A stretch of 37,134 nucleotides of DNA from Eximiradius proteiniborus. Lineage in GTDB: Bacteria > Bacteroidota > Ignavibacteria > Kapaibacteriales > UBA2268. This document shows positions 16,176 to 24,821 of this stretch, in pieces. Under the pieces are notes generated by a model. That model saw only the letters and a program-made list of their open reading frames with translations, did no database searches and had not been told where the DNA came from. Numbering within the stretch: position 1 is the stretch's first letter; each line of letters opens with the position of its first letter. Position numbers and translations under genes: made by a program. The stretch is from the NCBI GenBank assembly GCA_026415495.1, contig JAOAGZ010000021.1:1-37134 (forward strand). The letters run 5' to 3'.

Positions 16176-18722
16176 ATGACTTCAAAAGAAATACGTAAAT
16201 CATTTTTAGATTTTTTTGCTTCCAAAGCACACAAAATTGTTTCAAGTGCCCCAGTGATTCCTTTTGGTGACCCAACCTTGCTTTTTACTAATGCTGGAAT
16301 GAACCAGTTTAAAGATGTTTTTCTTGGTCAAGGTAGTCGGGAATATACTCGTGCTGCTGACACCCAGAAATGTATCCGTGTCAGTGGCAAGCACAACGAT
16401 CTCGAAGAAGTTGGAGTTGATACTTATCATCATACTTTTTTCGAAATGCTTGGTAATTGGAGCTTCGGCGACTACTATAAAGAAGAAGCTATTGAATGGG
16501 CTTGGGAATTGCTTGTTAAAACTTGGGGGCTTCCATCTGACCGTCTCCACGCTACAGTCTATCGAACTGATGATGAAGCATATGAAATATGGAAGAAATA
16601 TTTGCCAATAGAACGCATCCACCGTTTCGATGAAAAAGATAACTTTTGGGAAATGGGCGAAACTGGTCCCTGCGGTCCTTGCAGCGAAATTCATTTTGAC
16701 CGCACTCCCGACAAAAGTGGCGCAAATCTCGTAAATGCTGGCTCACCGGATGTTATTGAAATTTGGAACTTAGTCTTTATTCAATATAACCGTCTTATTG
16801 ATGGCACTTTGCAACCGCTTTCTAAAAAACACGTTGATACAGGTATGGGGTTTGAACGTATTTGTGCCGTCCTTCAAGGGAAAAATTCTAATTATGATAC
16901 TGATGTTTTTACTCCTGTTATCTCAAAAATAGAAGAGCTATCACACAAAAAATACTCCACAGACTTATCTAACAAAGACGGAATTGCGATGCGAGTAATT
17001 GCAGACCATTTGCGAGCATTATCTTTTGCAATTGCTGATGGTGCATTTCCGGGCAACGAAGGACGAGGATATGTGCTTCGTCGTTTGTTACGTCGGGCTG
17101 CTCGTTTTGCTCGTGAACTTGGATTTAAAGAACCTGTTATATATAAACTTTTGCCAACTTTAATTGATGTGATGGGGGACGTTTTCCCAGAACTAATTAC
17201 TCACAGAAATACAATCGAAAGAGTTCTCCGAGCTGAGGAAGAAAGCTTTCTTCTAACTCTTGAACGTGGTCTTGAAAAATTCGAAGAAATCAGAAACGAA
17301 CTTATAAAAGCCAATTCTAAAGTGATTCCTGGAGAACAAGCGTTTCTTCTCTACGATACTTATGGCTTTCCACTGGATTTAACCGAACTGCTTGCCCGTG
17401 AAAATTCTTTGACTGTTGATACACAGGAATTTAATCAAAAAATGACCGAACAGCGTGAGCGTAGCCGTTCCGCTCGTAAAGTCCTTGCATACGAAAATGA
17501 ACTTCCATCTTTGGATTTTCAGACTACATTTGTAGGTTATAATAATTTTGAAGTGCAGTCGAAGGTTTTGTATGCCAAAGATAACTATTTAGTTTTGGAT
17601 CAAACACCTTTCTATTCAGAAAGTGGTGGTCAGGTGTCTGATATTGGTGAAATTATTCTTGCTGGTGAAATTTATCAGGTTGTTGATGTTAAAAAATCAA
17701 ATAACGCGATAATACACATCACTGATAGGGAAGTGGAGCCTCTTGTCGGTGAAATGGCTCTTGCTCGTGTTTCACGAGTTCGTCGCCTTAAAACAATGAG
17801 AAACCATTCCGCTACTCATCTTATGCACGAAGCATTGCGTAAAGTGCTTGGTGAACACGTTCAGCAAGCTGGTTCTCTTGTTTCTCCTGACTATTTACGT
17901 TTCGATTTTAATCATTTTGAAAAAGTTACTGACGAGCAAATCAAGCAAATTGAAAAAATTGTTAATAATAAAATTTATGAGCAAATCCCGGTAGAAGAAC
18001 ATATTCTCTCGATTAACGAAGCAAAGAATAATCCAAATATTAAAATGTTTTTCGGCGATAAATATGGCGAAACTGTTCGTTTAATTGTTATGGATAATAA
18101 ATTCTCTCTTGAACTTTGTGGTGGAACACACGTTCGTAATACTGCTGAAATTGGCATTTTCAAAATTATTGCTGAAAGTTCAATTGCAGCAGGTGTTCGC
18201 AGAATTGAAGCAATAACGGGTGATGCTGTTTATAATTATATTTGCCAGCTGAATGATACTATCACTTCAAAAGATGATGAAATTGCAAGGCTTAAAGAAA
18301 ATAATTTATACTTTGAAAAGCAAATTAGTCAGTATAAACTCCAATTTTTGTTCTCATCTATTCCGGAATTAATTAATAATACTGTTAAAATTAGTGATAT
18401 TTCAGTATTAATTCATCAAAGTGAGTTGAATAATATTGATGAACTACGTCTTTTTGCTGAAAAATTGAGAGATACTTTTGGTAAAAACGGGATTTCGCTA
18501 ATTATCTCTAAACAAGATGATAAAATCTCTCTTGTTTGCTCTGTTACAGACGACTTAAAAGATAAAATGCCTGCTGGTAAACTTGTTGGCGATGCTGCTC
18601 GTATACTTGGCGGTGGAGGTGGTGGAAAATCTCATCTTGCAACTGCTGGGGGCAAAGACGTTTCAAAACTTCCCGAACTCATTAACGGTGGATTTATTGA
18701 AATTGTAAAAAAATATTTGTAG
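16176..18722 (+). CDS. alaS: Alanyl-tRNA synthetase
   Basis: An 848-aa class II aminoacyl-tRNA synthetase that charges tRNA-Ala in the cytoplasm. The catalytic core opens with EIRKSFLDFFASKAHKIV and contains LLFTNAGMNQFKDVFLG and the motif-2 segment TYHHTFFEMLGNWSFGDY. GMGFERICAVLQG follows near residue 230. The editing domain has HSATHLMHEAL at about residue 542 and CGGTHV at about 648, the zinc-binding His and Cys/His sites that clear Ser- and Gly-tRNA-Ala. The C-Ala region ends with the glycine run and KSHLATAGGKD. The length is slightly below the common 870-880. AAGGAT precedes the ATG. No odd feature seen. Confidence 0.98.
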   Translation: MTSKEIRKSFLDFFASKAHKIVSSAPVIPFGDPTLLFTNAGMNQFKDVFLGQGSREYTRAADTQKCIRVSGKHNDLEEVGVDTYHHTFFEMLGNWSFGDYYKEEAIEWAWELLVKTWGLPSDRLHATVYRTDDEAYEIWKKYLPIERIHRFDEKDNFWEMGETGPCGPCSEIHFDRTPDKSGANLVNAGSPDVIEIWNLVFIQYNRLIDGTLQPLSKKHVDTGMGFERICAVLQGKNSNYDTDVFTPVISKIEELSHKKYSTDLSNKDGIAMRVIADHLRALSFAIADGAFPGNEGRGYVLRRLLRRAARFARELGFKEPVIYKLLPTLIDVMGDVFPELITHRNTIERVLRAEEESFLLTLERGLEKFEEIRNELIKANSKVIPGEQAFLLYDTYGFPLDLTELLARENSLTVDTQEFNQKMTEQRERSRSARKVLAYENELPSLDFQTTFVGYNNFEVQSKVLYAKDNYLVLDQTPFYSESGGQVSDIGEIILAGEIYQVVDVKKSNNAIIHITDREVEPLVGEMALARVSRVRRLKTMRNHSATHLMHEALRKVLGEHVQQAGSLVSPDYLRFDFNHFEKVTDEQIKQIEKIVNNKIYEQIPVEEHILSINEAKNNPNIKMFFGDKYGETVRLIVMDNKFSLELCGGTHVRNTAEIGIFKIIAESSIAAGVRRIEAITGDAVYNYICQLNDTITSKDDEIARLKENNLYFEKQISQYKLQFLFSSIPELINNTVKISDISVLIHQSELNNIDELRLFAEKLRDTFGKNGISLIISKQDDKISLVCSVTDDLKDKMPAGKLVGDAARILGGGGGGKSHLATAGGKDVSKLPELINGGFIEIVKKYL

Positions 18723-18816
18723 TAATATTGATATTTTCCCTTTTTATTGTTTTAGAAATGGCTGTTTCAACTATTGTTACAGTCATTTCTTTTTTATATT
18801 TAAATAAATAATCAAA

Positions 18817-18841
18817 AAGGCTGTCTTTTCGAGACAGCCTT
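18817..18841. terminator. Bidirectional terminator between alaS and RRM gene
   Basis: A perfect 10-bp inverted repeat, AAGGCTGTCT / AGACAGCCTT, with a 5-nt loop (18827-18831). An A tract before it gives U-rich RNA on the minus strand, and T-rich sequence follows on the plus strand. It lies between two convergent genes. The core GGCTGTC/GACAGCC is shared with the hairpin at 25308-25336. Confidence 0.85.
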
Positions 18842-18881
18842 CTTTAAAGAAGCAATTTATTGTAAAACTAAAATTTACAAA

Positions 18882-19175
18882 TTAATAGCGGCGGTTTCCA
18901 TTGAATCTTCTTTCCATTGGACGAGCATCTTCGCGTCTTTCTTTTGCTTCATTAACTTTAATTGTTCTGCCACCGAATTCGATTCCGTTCAAAGCTTCGA
19001 TAGCTGCATTGCCATCTGCTTCATCCATTTCAACAAAACCGAACCCTTTGGGTCTGCCTGTTACACGGTCGCGAATCAATTTTACATTATGGACATCGCC
19101 ATATTGGGAAAACAAGGTTGAAAGTTCCTCTTCTGTGGTTTGAAACTTGAGGTTTCCAACATAAATCGTAATCAT
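18882..19175 (-). CDS. RRM-type RNA-binding protein
   Basis: A 97-aa protein with a single RNA recognition motif. RNP2 is at the very N-terminus (ITIYVGNLKF, about residues 2-11) and RNP1 at about 43-50 (RPKGFGFVEM), both with the aromatic residues needed for base stacking. A short basic Arg/Asn tail follows (ERRFNGNRRY). Such small proteins are known from cyanobacteria and Bacteroidota, where they bind RNA and are often cold-responsive. I place the start at ATG 19175 because GGAG lies 6 nt upstream; a TTG in frame at 19187 would include that ribosome site within the coding sequence. It has its own promoter and a leader of about 108 nt. Confidence 0.92.
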   Translation of the reverse strand: MITIYVGNLKFQTTEEELSTLFSQYGDVHNVKLIRDRVTGRPKGFGFVEMDEADGNAAIEALNGIEFGGRTIKVNEAKERREDARPMERRFNGNRRY

Positions 19176-19288
19176 AAAAAACTCCAAAAAACAAAAAAAT
19201 TAGTTAAAACTTAGTTCTGAGAAAACTCAACAAGATAATTAAATTATTCGATTTAACTCTTGATTGGATTTCTTTCAAAACCTAATAA

Positions 19289-19319
19289 CAAATATAGGTT
19301 AATTATTTAACATAAACAA
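19289..19319 (-). promoter_or_regulatory. Bacteroidota-type promoter of the RRM gene
   Basis: On the minus strand TTG (19319-19317), exactly 20 nt, then TATATTTG (19296-19289) fits the Bacteroidota sigma-A form TTG-N19-21-TANNTTTG. Transcription would start near 19283, leaving an untranslated leader of about 108 nt before the ATG at 19175. This is one of the clearest promoter matches in the window. Confidence 0.65.
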
Positions 19320-19324
19320 GAAAA

Positions 19325-20011
19325 TTATAATATTTGTCCATCTTTCATTTTAAGAACAACATCAGAAATAGAAGCAATATCTGAACTGTGAGTCGCGATA
19401 ATAAAAGTTGTTGAAAATTCAGATTGTATTCGTTTTATCAAATTTATAAACGACATAGCATTTTTTGCATCTAAATTTCCAGTAGGTTCGTCTGCCAGAA
19501 CAATCTCCGGTTTATTTATTAATGCCCGTGCAATTGCTATACGTTGCTGTTCACCGCCGCTTAATTCCATCGGTTTATTATTAATTTTGTCTGCAACTCC
19601 TGTTAATTCAAGTAATTCTATTGCGTCTTTTTTTGCATCGCTTGGCTTGCTCCCAGAAATGAGTTTCGGAAGCATCACATTTTCCAGTGCAGTAAATTCT
19701 GGCAACAAGTAATGAAACTGAAAGACAAATCCAATTGTTCTATTTCGAAAAATATCTAACTCATTTCGTTTAAATTGAGATAATTGTTTAGGAGAATTAT
19801 CAATATTATAAATTATTTCTCCACTATCAGGTTCGTCAATTGTTCCAATGATATGCAACAAAGTGCTTTTTCCGACACCCGAAGGTCCAACCAAAGCAAC
19901 AATTTTTGAACGTTCAATCGATGTAGAAACTCCTTTTAGAACAACATTTTTTTCGTGTTTGTTGTTTGAGTAACTTTTAGTAATGTTATTTATTTCAATA
20001 ATGGTGTTCAT
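19325..20011 (-). CDS. LolD-like ABC transporter ATP-binding protein
   Basis: A 228-aa ABC ATPase of the LolD/MacB family. Walker A is GPSGVGKST (about residues 42-50), the Q-loop is in TIGFVFQFHYLLPEFTALEN, the signature is LSGGEQQR, Walker B is IVLADEPTGNLD, and the H-loop is IATHS. The QFHYLLPEFTALENVMLP segment closely resembles LolD, which powers release of lipoproteins from the inner membrane to LolA. No LolC/LolE-type permease is encoded nearby, so the partner must be elsewhere. The ATG overlaps the pheT stop by one base (TAATG), so it is translationally coupled to pheT. A macrolide or FtsE-like exporter ATPase is the alternative reading. Confidence 0.85.
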   Translation of the reverse strand: MNTIIEINNITKSYSNNKHEKNVVLKGVSTSIERSKIVALVGPSGVGKSTLLHIIGTIDEPDSGEIIYNIDNSPKQLSQFKRNELDIFRNRTIGFVFQFHYLLPEFTALENVMLPKLISGSKPSDAKKDAIELLELTGVADKINNKPMELSGGEQQRIAIARALINKPEIVLADEPTGNLDAKNAMSFINLIKRIQSEFSTTFIIATHSSDIASISDVVLKMKDGQIL

Positions 20012-22416
20012 TACATTTTTCTAAGTTGGGCATTGAATTTATTTTCCACAGCCTGGATAATTTTATTAATCTTACTTTCTACTTCTTCATCAGTCAATGT
20101 CCGTTCGGATGAAGAAAAAATAAGGCTAAATGCAAGGCTTTTCTTTCCTTCTGGAATGTTTTTTCCCTCATAAACATCGAAAATATTAACATCTGACAAT
20201 AATTTGCCACCATTAGTTAGAATTTCATCCAGAATATTTTTTGCCTCTGTGTATTCATCAACTATGAAAGCCAAGTCTCGTTCGACCGAAGGAAATGGAC
20301 TTACTGGTAAATATTTGTTTTCTACTGTATTGTAATGTGAAACATAAGAAAAATCAATTTCGGCAAGCAGTACATCTTCCTCAATATCGTAATTTTTAAG
20401 AACGCTTTTATTCAAATATCCACAATAGCCTATAATTGTATTATATAATTCAATTTTAACAGAATTGGGTGAATATATTCTATTTTCATCTAACTTTGAG
20501 AAAGAAATCGGAAGGCGTAGAAAATCTGCTAAATCTTCTATGAATCCTTTTATATCATAGAAATCGAACGGTCTTTCTTTCTCGCTCCACTGTTTTGGAA
20601 ATGTTTTGCCGACTAAACTAATTGCAAGTATTTCTCTTTCTTCGTATCCCGGAAGAATTCCATCATCAGAATGTTTAAAAATTTTACCAATTTCAAAAAA
20701 TTTCAGATTATTATTTCCATATCTAATATTTAAATTAATTGTTTTCAATAATGAGGGAACAATTGATGGTCGCATTATTGACAATTCTTCGCCAAGTGGA
20801 TTTGATATTTTAACAGGGTCCGAAGTGAAAAGCTCAGCAGAACGTGTGTCAATCATATTTTGAGTGAGAATCTCCGAAAATCCATTCGAAACAAAATAAT
20901 TACGGATTTTGTCTTTGAGTGGAGAGATTTGCAAGTTTTGATCCACGATATTTTCGCTAAACGTAATGGAAGAAACATAATTAGGCTCGATATTATCATA
21001 ATTATAAAATCTGGCAACTTCCTCAATTAAATCTATTTCCTCAAAAATATCATTTCTTCGATGAGGTATTCTGTATTTCACATAATCGTTCGTTTGCTCA
21101 ATTTTTTCAAAACCAAGATTTTCAAATATTTGTAGCATAAACTCATTTGAAATTTCGCAACCAATGATTTTTCGAGCACGCTCAAAACGTAGAGATATTT
21201 CTTTCAATTTAATAGGTTCTGGGTAAACGTCGATTTCTGAACCAACAATTTCTCCACCGCAAAGTTCTGCAATGAGAGATGCGGCTCTGTTTAAAGCAGG
21301 GATAACATTTTCAATATCTACTCCGCGTTCAAATCTATAGGAGGAATCGCTGGATAATCCCAATTTCTTTGATGTCTTGCGAATAAGTGATGGATTAAAA
21401 TATGCTGATTCCAACAAAATGTTAGTTGTATCATTAGTTATTTCCGAATTTTCGCCACCCATAACTCCGCCTAAAGCAATTGGCTTTTTCTCATCAGCAA
21501 TTACTATCATATAATCATCAAGAATTCTGGTCTTACCATCGAGTGTAACAAACTCTTCATCTTTTATTGCTTTACGTACAATGATTTTTTTACCTTCGAT
21601 TTTATTATAATCGAAAGCGTGAAGAGGTTGTCCCATTTCATACAATACATAGTTTGTAACATCCACTGCTGCATTTATTGGACGAATTCCAAGTTTTGTA
21701 AGAGCATTTTGCAACCAGTTGGGAGATGGCTTGATTTTTACATTTTTGATTATTCGAGCAGAATATCTTGGACAAATATTAGTGTCCTCAATTGTGATTT
21801 TTGCATAATCAGAAGCATTTTCATTATTTGAAACTAAATTGATTTCAGGGGAACGAATTTGTTTATTCAATTTTGTAGCAATTTCTCTTGCTATACCAAG
21901 ATGACTTAGGCAATCAGCCTTGTTAGGCGTAATTCCGATTTCAAATACTACATCATCTAATCCGTAGTATTTTGCGAATTCCATTCCTACAGGTGCGTCT
22001 TCAGGAAGCACCCATATACCAGAGCTGTCTTCGCCTAAATCTAATTCCACCTGACTGCATATCATTCCGAATGATACTACATCACGAATTTTTCTTTTTT
22101 CGAGCTTGAATCCACCATTAGGAACAACTGCTCCGATAGTTCCGAATACTACCTTTTGTCCCTTTCTTATATTTGGTGCTCCGCACACTACTTGAACGGT
22201 TTCACTGCCAAAATTAACCTGGCAAAGTGATAATTTATCAGCATTAGGATGTTTTTCGCATTCCAAAACTTCTGCAACATAAAAGCCTGAATATTTTTTA
22301 TTGTAATCGATTATACTATCAACTTCCAAACCTAACATTGTCAAAGTATTATCGAGTTCTTCAGTTGTCATTTCAATATCAACAAATTCACGAATTTTCT
22401 TTAACGATACTAACAT
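20011..22416 (-). CDS. pheT: Phenylalanyl-tRNA synthetase beta subunit
   Basis: An 801-aa subunit of the (alpha-beta)2 enzyme that charges tRNA-Phe. Domains in order: N-terminal region beginning MLVSLKKIREFVDIEMTTEEL; tRNA-binding OB fold at about 40-150 (VLECEKHPNADKLSLCQVNFG, VVCGAPNIRKGQKV); B3/B4 editing domain at about 210-385 (AAVDVTNYVLYEMGQPLHAFD); B5 at about 405-475; catalytic-like core (GFSEILTQNMI, SIMRPSIVPSLL); FDX-ACB anticodon-binding domain at about 705-801 (FPSVERDLAFIVDEY). The length is standard. The pheS alpha subunit is not adjacent. No clear ribosome site precedes the ATG. Confidence 0.98.
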   Translation of the reverse strand: MLVSLKKIREFVDIEMTTEELDNTLTMLGLEVDSIIDYNKKYSGFYVAEVLECEKHPNADKLSLCQVNFGSETVQVVCGAPNIRKGQKVVFGTIGAVVPNGGFKLEKRKIRDVVSFGMICSQVELDLGEDSSGIWVLPEDAPVGMEFAKYYGLDDVVFEIGITPNKADCLSHLGIAREIATKLNKQIRSPEINLVSNNENASDYAKITIEDTNICPRYSARIIKNVKIKPSPNWLQNALTKLGIRPINAAVDVTNYVLYEMGQPLHAFDYNKIEGKKIIVRKAIKDEEFVTLDGKTRILDDYMIVIADEKKPIALGGVMGGENSEITNDTTNILLESAYFNPSLIRKTSKKLGLSSDSSYRFERGVDIENVIPALNRAASLIAELCGGEIVGSEIDVYPEPIKLKEISLRFERARKIIGCEISNEFMLQIFENLGFEKIEQTNDYVKYRIPHRRNDIFEEIDLIEEVARFYNYDNIEPNYVSSITFSENIVDQNLQISPLKDKIRNYFVSNGFSEILTQNMIDTRSAELFTSDPVKISNPLGEELSIMRPSIVPSLLKTINLNIRYGNNNLKFFEIGKIFKHSDDGILPGYEEREILAISLVGKTFPKQWSEKERPFDFYDIKGFIEDLADFLRLPISFSKLDENRIYSPNSVKIELYNTIIGYCGYLNKSVLKNYDIEEDVLLAEIDFSYVSHYNTVENKYLPVSPFPSVERDLAFIVDEYTEAKNILDEILTNGGKLLSDVNIFDVYEGKNIPEGKKSLAFSLIFSSSERTLTDEEVESKINKIIQAVENKFNAQLRKM

Positions 22417-22422
22417 ACAGAT

Positions 22423-22440
22423 TAATTATTTGAATAATTA
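22423..22440. repeat. Inverted repeat in the pheT leader
   Basis: An 8-bp perfect inverted repeat TAATTATT / AATAATTA with a 2-nt centre, immediately upstream of pheT. Entirely A/T, so it could be a protein-binding site or chance. It lies in a 77-nt gap between the upstream lipoprotein gene and pheT, where no terminator is visible. Confidence 0.35.
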
Positions 22441-22493
22441 GACTTACTATTTAAACTTTGCAATATAATATATTGATAAGAGAAATAAAAATT

Positions 22494-23069
22494 TTAGTTG
22501 TAATACCGAGCTTTTAGGATGCTCCAAGAAGGGTAAATGGTGTCATTTGAAGTTTGAAAATCAGACCAACGAACAATTTTGTATGTGCCATCAATAGCTT
22601 GAGAAATTGTCAGTAGCATTCTGCCATTATATTTTTCTAAATTTAGAGGTTGAACAGTTGGCAGGTGAATTTCATAGTTAGCTGCAAAAATGATTGAATC
22701 GGGAGAAGTGTATTGGTACTGGCTTTTTTCAAAATTTAGTGATATTGTATTGTCGCCACTTGCAGCCGAAATTATTGATTTAAAGCTTCTTTGTTCTTCT
22801 GCAATAGTCCAATTTTGAAAGATTGATTGATATGTTGCAAAAGCATCCTGAGCCGGGATAAAGTTATATTTGCCATTTCCGATAAAGCAATCAGAATAAT
22901 TTTGCAGACGCTTGTATCTTACAGAATTCAAAAAGTTTTGCATTAAAACTTCCGGGCTCGTTGCAGGCAGAAATACAACAGGACTTTGGTCAGGTTCCTC
23001 TGGTGAACGTGTTTCGAAAATTCCGCAAGAATATAAAAAGCATAGTAATATTAGCAAATACCATTTCAA
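22494..23069 (-). CDS. Predicted lipoprotein, NTF2-like fold possible
   Basis: A 191-aa protein with a short signal peptide ending in a lipobox-like LYSC, so Cys15 would carry the lipid anchor. It was not recognised as a named family. The mature part begins with a Pro/Glu-rich linker (SPEEPDQSPVV). The pattern VLMQNFLNSVRYKRLQNYSDCF and a beta-rich C-terminus (GTYKIVRWSDFQTSNDT) resemble NTF2/SnoaL-like small secreted domains. The start is a TTG overlapping the recR stop by 4 nt (TTGA), which gives a signal peptide with Lys at position 2; no better in-frame start is present. It sits between recR and pheT in one operon. Confidence 0.7.
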   Translation of the reverse strand: MKWYLLILLCFLYSCGIFETRSPEEPDQSPVVFLPATSPEVLMQNFLNSVRYKRLQNYSDCFIGNGKYNFIPAQDAFATYQSIFQNWTIAEEQRSFKSIISAASGDNTISLNFEKSQYQYTSPDSIIFAANYEIHLPTVQPLNLEKYNGRMLLTISQAIDGTYKIVRWSDFQTSNDTIYPSWSILKARYYN

Positions 23070-23659
23070 AGTGTAATGCGCCCTTCTAATGCTCTCGAAA
23101 GTGTTGCTTCATCAGTCCATTCAAGTGACGAACCAACAGGCAGCCCGCTAGCTATTCGTGTTACTTTGATGTTCAATGGTTTTATCAATTTGGCAATATA
23201 CTGCGAGGTAACTTCTCCTTCTACAGAAGGACTTAAAGCAAGAATTACTTCTTCTACCGAAGGAACTCTTTCAATTAACTCCTTGATCTTTAAATCAGAA
23301 GCATTTATTCCACCAATTGGATTAATAAGTCCGTGAAGAACGTGGTACACACCCCTAAATTCATTAGTCTTCTCAATTGCAAAAAGATCTTTTGGCTCTT
23401 CGACTACACAGATCACCCTTGAGTTCCTGCTATTTGAAGCACAAATTGGACAGATATCGTCGTCAGAATAGTTGTAGCAAGATTTGCAAAGTCTTATATT
23501 GCGTTTCAAATTGTTCAATACAGCAATAAATTCATCAATATATTCTTGATTTTGACGTAGAAAAAAATATACCAATCTTTGAGCAGATTTCCTTCCAATA
23601 GAGGGTAGTTTAGCAAAAGTAGCAATGGCTTTTTCTATTGTTTGAGACGTAGAAATCAT
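23066..23659 (-). CDS. recR: RecR, recombination mediator
   Basis: A 197-aa RecR of the RecFOR pathway, which loads RecA on gapped DNA. The helix-hairpin-helix is at the N-terminus (FAKLPSIGRKSAQRLVYFFL). A four-Cys zinc finger occupies about residues 58-73 (CKSCYNYSDDDICPIC). The TOPRIM domain runs from about 80 to 170 (VICVVEEPKDLFAIE, YHVLHGLINPIGG, LALSPSVEGEVTSQYIA), and the C-terminus has TRIASGLPVGSSLEWTDEATL. The ATG overlaps the ybaB stop by 4 nt (ATGA). dnaX, a frequent upstream partner, is absent. Length and motifs are normal. Confidence 0.98.
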   Translation of the reverse strand: MISTSQTIEKAIATFAKLPSIGRKSAQRLVYFFLRQNQEYIDEFIAVLNNLKRNIRLCKSCYNYSDDDICPICASNSRNSRVICVVEEPKDLFAIEKTNEFRGVYHVLHGLINPIGGINASDLKIKELIERVPSVEEVILALSPSVEGEVTSQYIAKLIKPLNIKVTRIASGLPVGSSLEWTDEATLSRALEGRITL

Positions 23660-23982
23660 AAACCTAAATTAAACCCTGGAATATTTGGGAGTATACCTGT
23701 GGCTTTATTCATCTCTGCTGCAGCTAATTCAGTTGCCTTTTCACTTGCTATATTTATTGCAGCAACGATTAAATCTTCTAAGATTTGAACTTCATTAGGA
23801 TTTACCAACTCTTTTGCTATTTTTACAGATACTACTTTATTAGCTCCATTCATTGTTACGCTTACCATCCCACCGCCACTTTCTCCAGTAACAGTTTTAT
23901 TAGCGAGCTCATTTTTAATTTTTTGTATTTCTTCCTGTATTTTTTGAGCTTGTCCGAGCAATGATTGCAAGTCAAATTTCAT
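23656..23982 (-). CDS. YbaB/EbfC nucleoid-associated protein
   Basis: A 108-aa DNA-binding nucleoid protein of the YbaB/EbfC family, which forms a tweezer-like dimer. The pattern is clear: LQSLLGQAQKIQEEIQKIKNEL at the N-terminus, then the glycine turn TGESGGGMVSVTMNGANKVVSV, and AAINIASEKATELAAAEM toward the C-terminus. It is translationally coupled to recR, the usual arrangement. The ATG at 23982 has GAGGG 5-6 nt upstream. A TATATTTG box lies at 24010-24003 on the same strand. Confidence 0.96.
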   Translation of the reverse strand: MKFDLQSLLGQAQKIQEEIQKIKNELANKTVTGESGGGMVSVTMNGANKVVSVKIAKELVNPNEVQILEDLIVAAINIASEKATELAAAEMNKATGILPNIPGFNLGL

Positions 23983-24002
23983 ATTTCCCTCTAATTTTTC
24001 TT

Positions 24003-24010
24003 CAAATATA
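24003..24010 (-). promoter_or_regulatory. Candidate -7 box for the ybaB operon
   Basis: On the minus strand TATATTTG (24010-24003) matches TANNTTTG and would start transcription about 15 nt before the ybaB ATG. No TTG stands about 20 nt upstream. Instead that position falls inside the 18-bp palindrome at 24021-24038, which could mean activator-dependent use. Confidence 0.45.
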
Positions 24011-24020
24011 ACATTTTTTA

Positions 24021-24038
24021 ATTTAATACGTATTAAAT
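24021..24038. promoter_or_regulatory. Perfect 18-bp palindrome between ybaB and pspA
   Basis: ATTTAATACGTATTAAAT reads the same on both strands without interruption. It lies between the divergent ybaB-recR operon and pspA, overlapping the place of the upstream promoter elements of ybaB and lying 53 nt ahead of the pspA start. Likely an operator for a dimeric regulator of pspA, ybaB or both. No regulator gene is nearby. Confidence 0.55.
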
Positions 24039-24090
24039 AAATAATGATTTATTAATGTCTTTATTTCACAACATTATTCAAGAGGTAAAA

Positions 24091-24777
24091 ATGAGCATAT
24101 TCAAAAGAATCGCTGACATCTTCAAAGCTAATGTTAATGATGTGCTTGATAAAGCCGAAGATCCAGAAAAGATGCTCAAGCAAATGGTTATCGAGATGGA
24201 GCAATCAGTTAATAAAGCTACTTTGGCTGTTGCTCAAGCAATTGCTAACGAAAAGAGTTTAGAACGAAAATTAGAGAAAGCTCGCAAAGACAAAGAAGAA
24301 TGGGAACACAAAGCTATGGTTGCTTTGCAAAACAATAGGGAAGACCTTGCTAAAGCTGCCTTAGAGAAAAAAGCAATTGCTGAACGAAACATTAACGATT
24401 TAGTCCCGATTTTAGAGCAAGCTCGCCAAACTTCAAACAAGCTTCGTCAACAGCTCGACCAGTTGAAATCCAAGCTTGATGAAGCCCGTACTCGTCAAAG
24501 CACTCTTGTTGCTCGTTCGCAAGCTGCCAAAGCTCAAAAGCAAATCGCCCAATCATTCAGCGGTGTTGGCACTGATGCTTTCAGCAAGTTCGATAAGTTC
24601 GAAGGGAAAATTGAAAAACTTGAAGCTGAAGCTTCCGCATTCGAACAACTCGCAGGCGAAAACACTTCTTTAGATGATGAATTCAAAAAACTGACTTCAT
24701 CAAAAGATGTAGAAGACGAATTACTCGCTCTAAAATCTAAAATGGGCATGTTGCCACCAAACCAAGAAAATCAATAA
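24091..24777 (+). CDS. pspA: PspA/IM30 (Vipp1-like) membrane-stress protein
   Basis: A 228-aa ESCRT-III-related protein that assembles on the inner membrane and protects it under envelope stress. The N-terminal amphipathic helix and family start are visible (SIFKRIADIFKANVNDVLDKAEDPEKMLKQMV). The rest is long helices: VAQAIANEKSLERKLEKA, AKAALEKKAIAERN, TSNKLRQQLDQLKSKLDEA, and a conserved later helix with AFSKFDKFEGKIEKLEAEA. I place the start at ATG 24091 (GAGG 5 nt upstream); an in-frame ATG at 24055 would add 12 residues not seen in the family. The next gene is 11-44 nt downstream. PspF-type sigma-54 control is not evident. Confidence 0.95.
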   Translation: MSIFKRIADIFKANVNDVLDKAEDPEKMLKQMVIEMEQSVNKATLAVAQAIANEKSLERKLEKARKDKEEWEHKAMVALQNNREDLAKAALEKKAIAERNINDLVPILEQARQTSNKLRQQLDQLKSKLDEARTRQSTLVARSQAAKAQKQIAQSFSGVGTDAFSKFDKFEGKIEKLEAEASAFEQLAGENTSLDDEFKKLTSSKDVEDELLALKSKMGMLPPNQENQ

Positions 24778-24821
24778 TAAGGTGGAATATGGAATTGTTA
24801 ATTAATAAGGAGAAAAATAAT

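Noticed and set aside
19173-19187. In-frame TTG start giving four additional residues on the RRM protein
   Set aside because: The codons overlap the GGAG ribosome site for the ATG at 19175, and the RNP2 motif begins just after that ATG.
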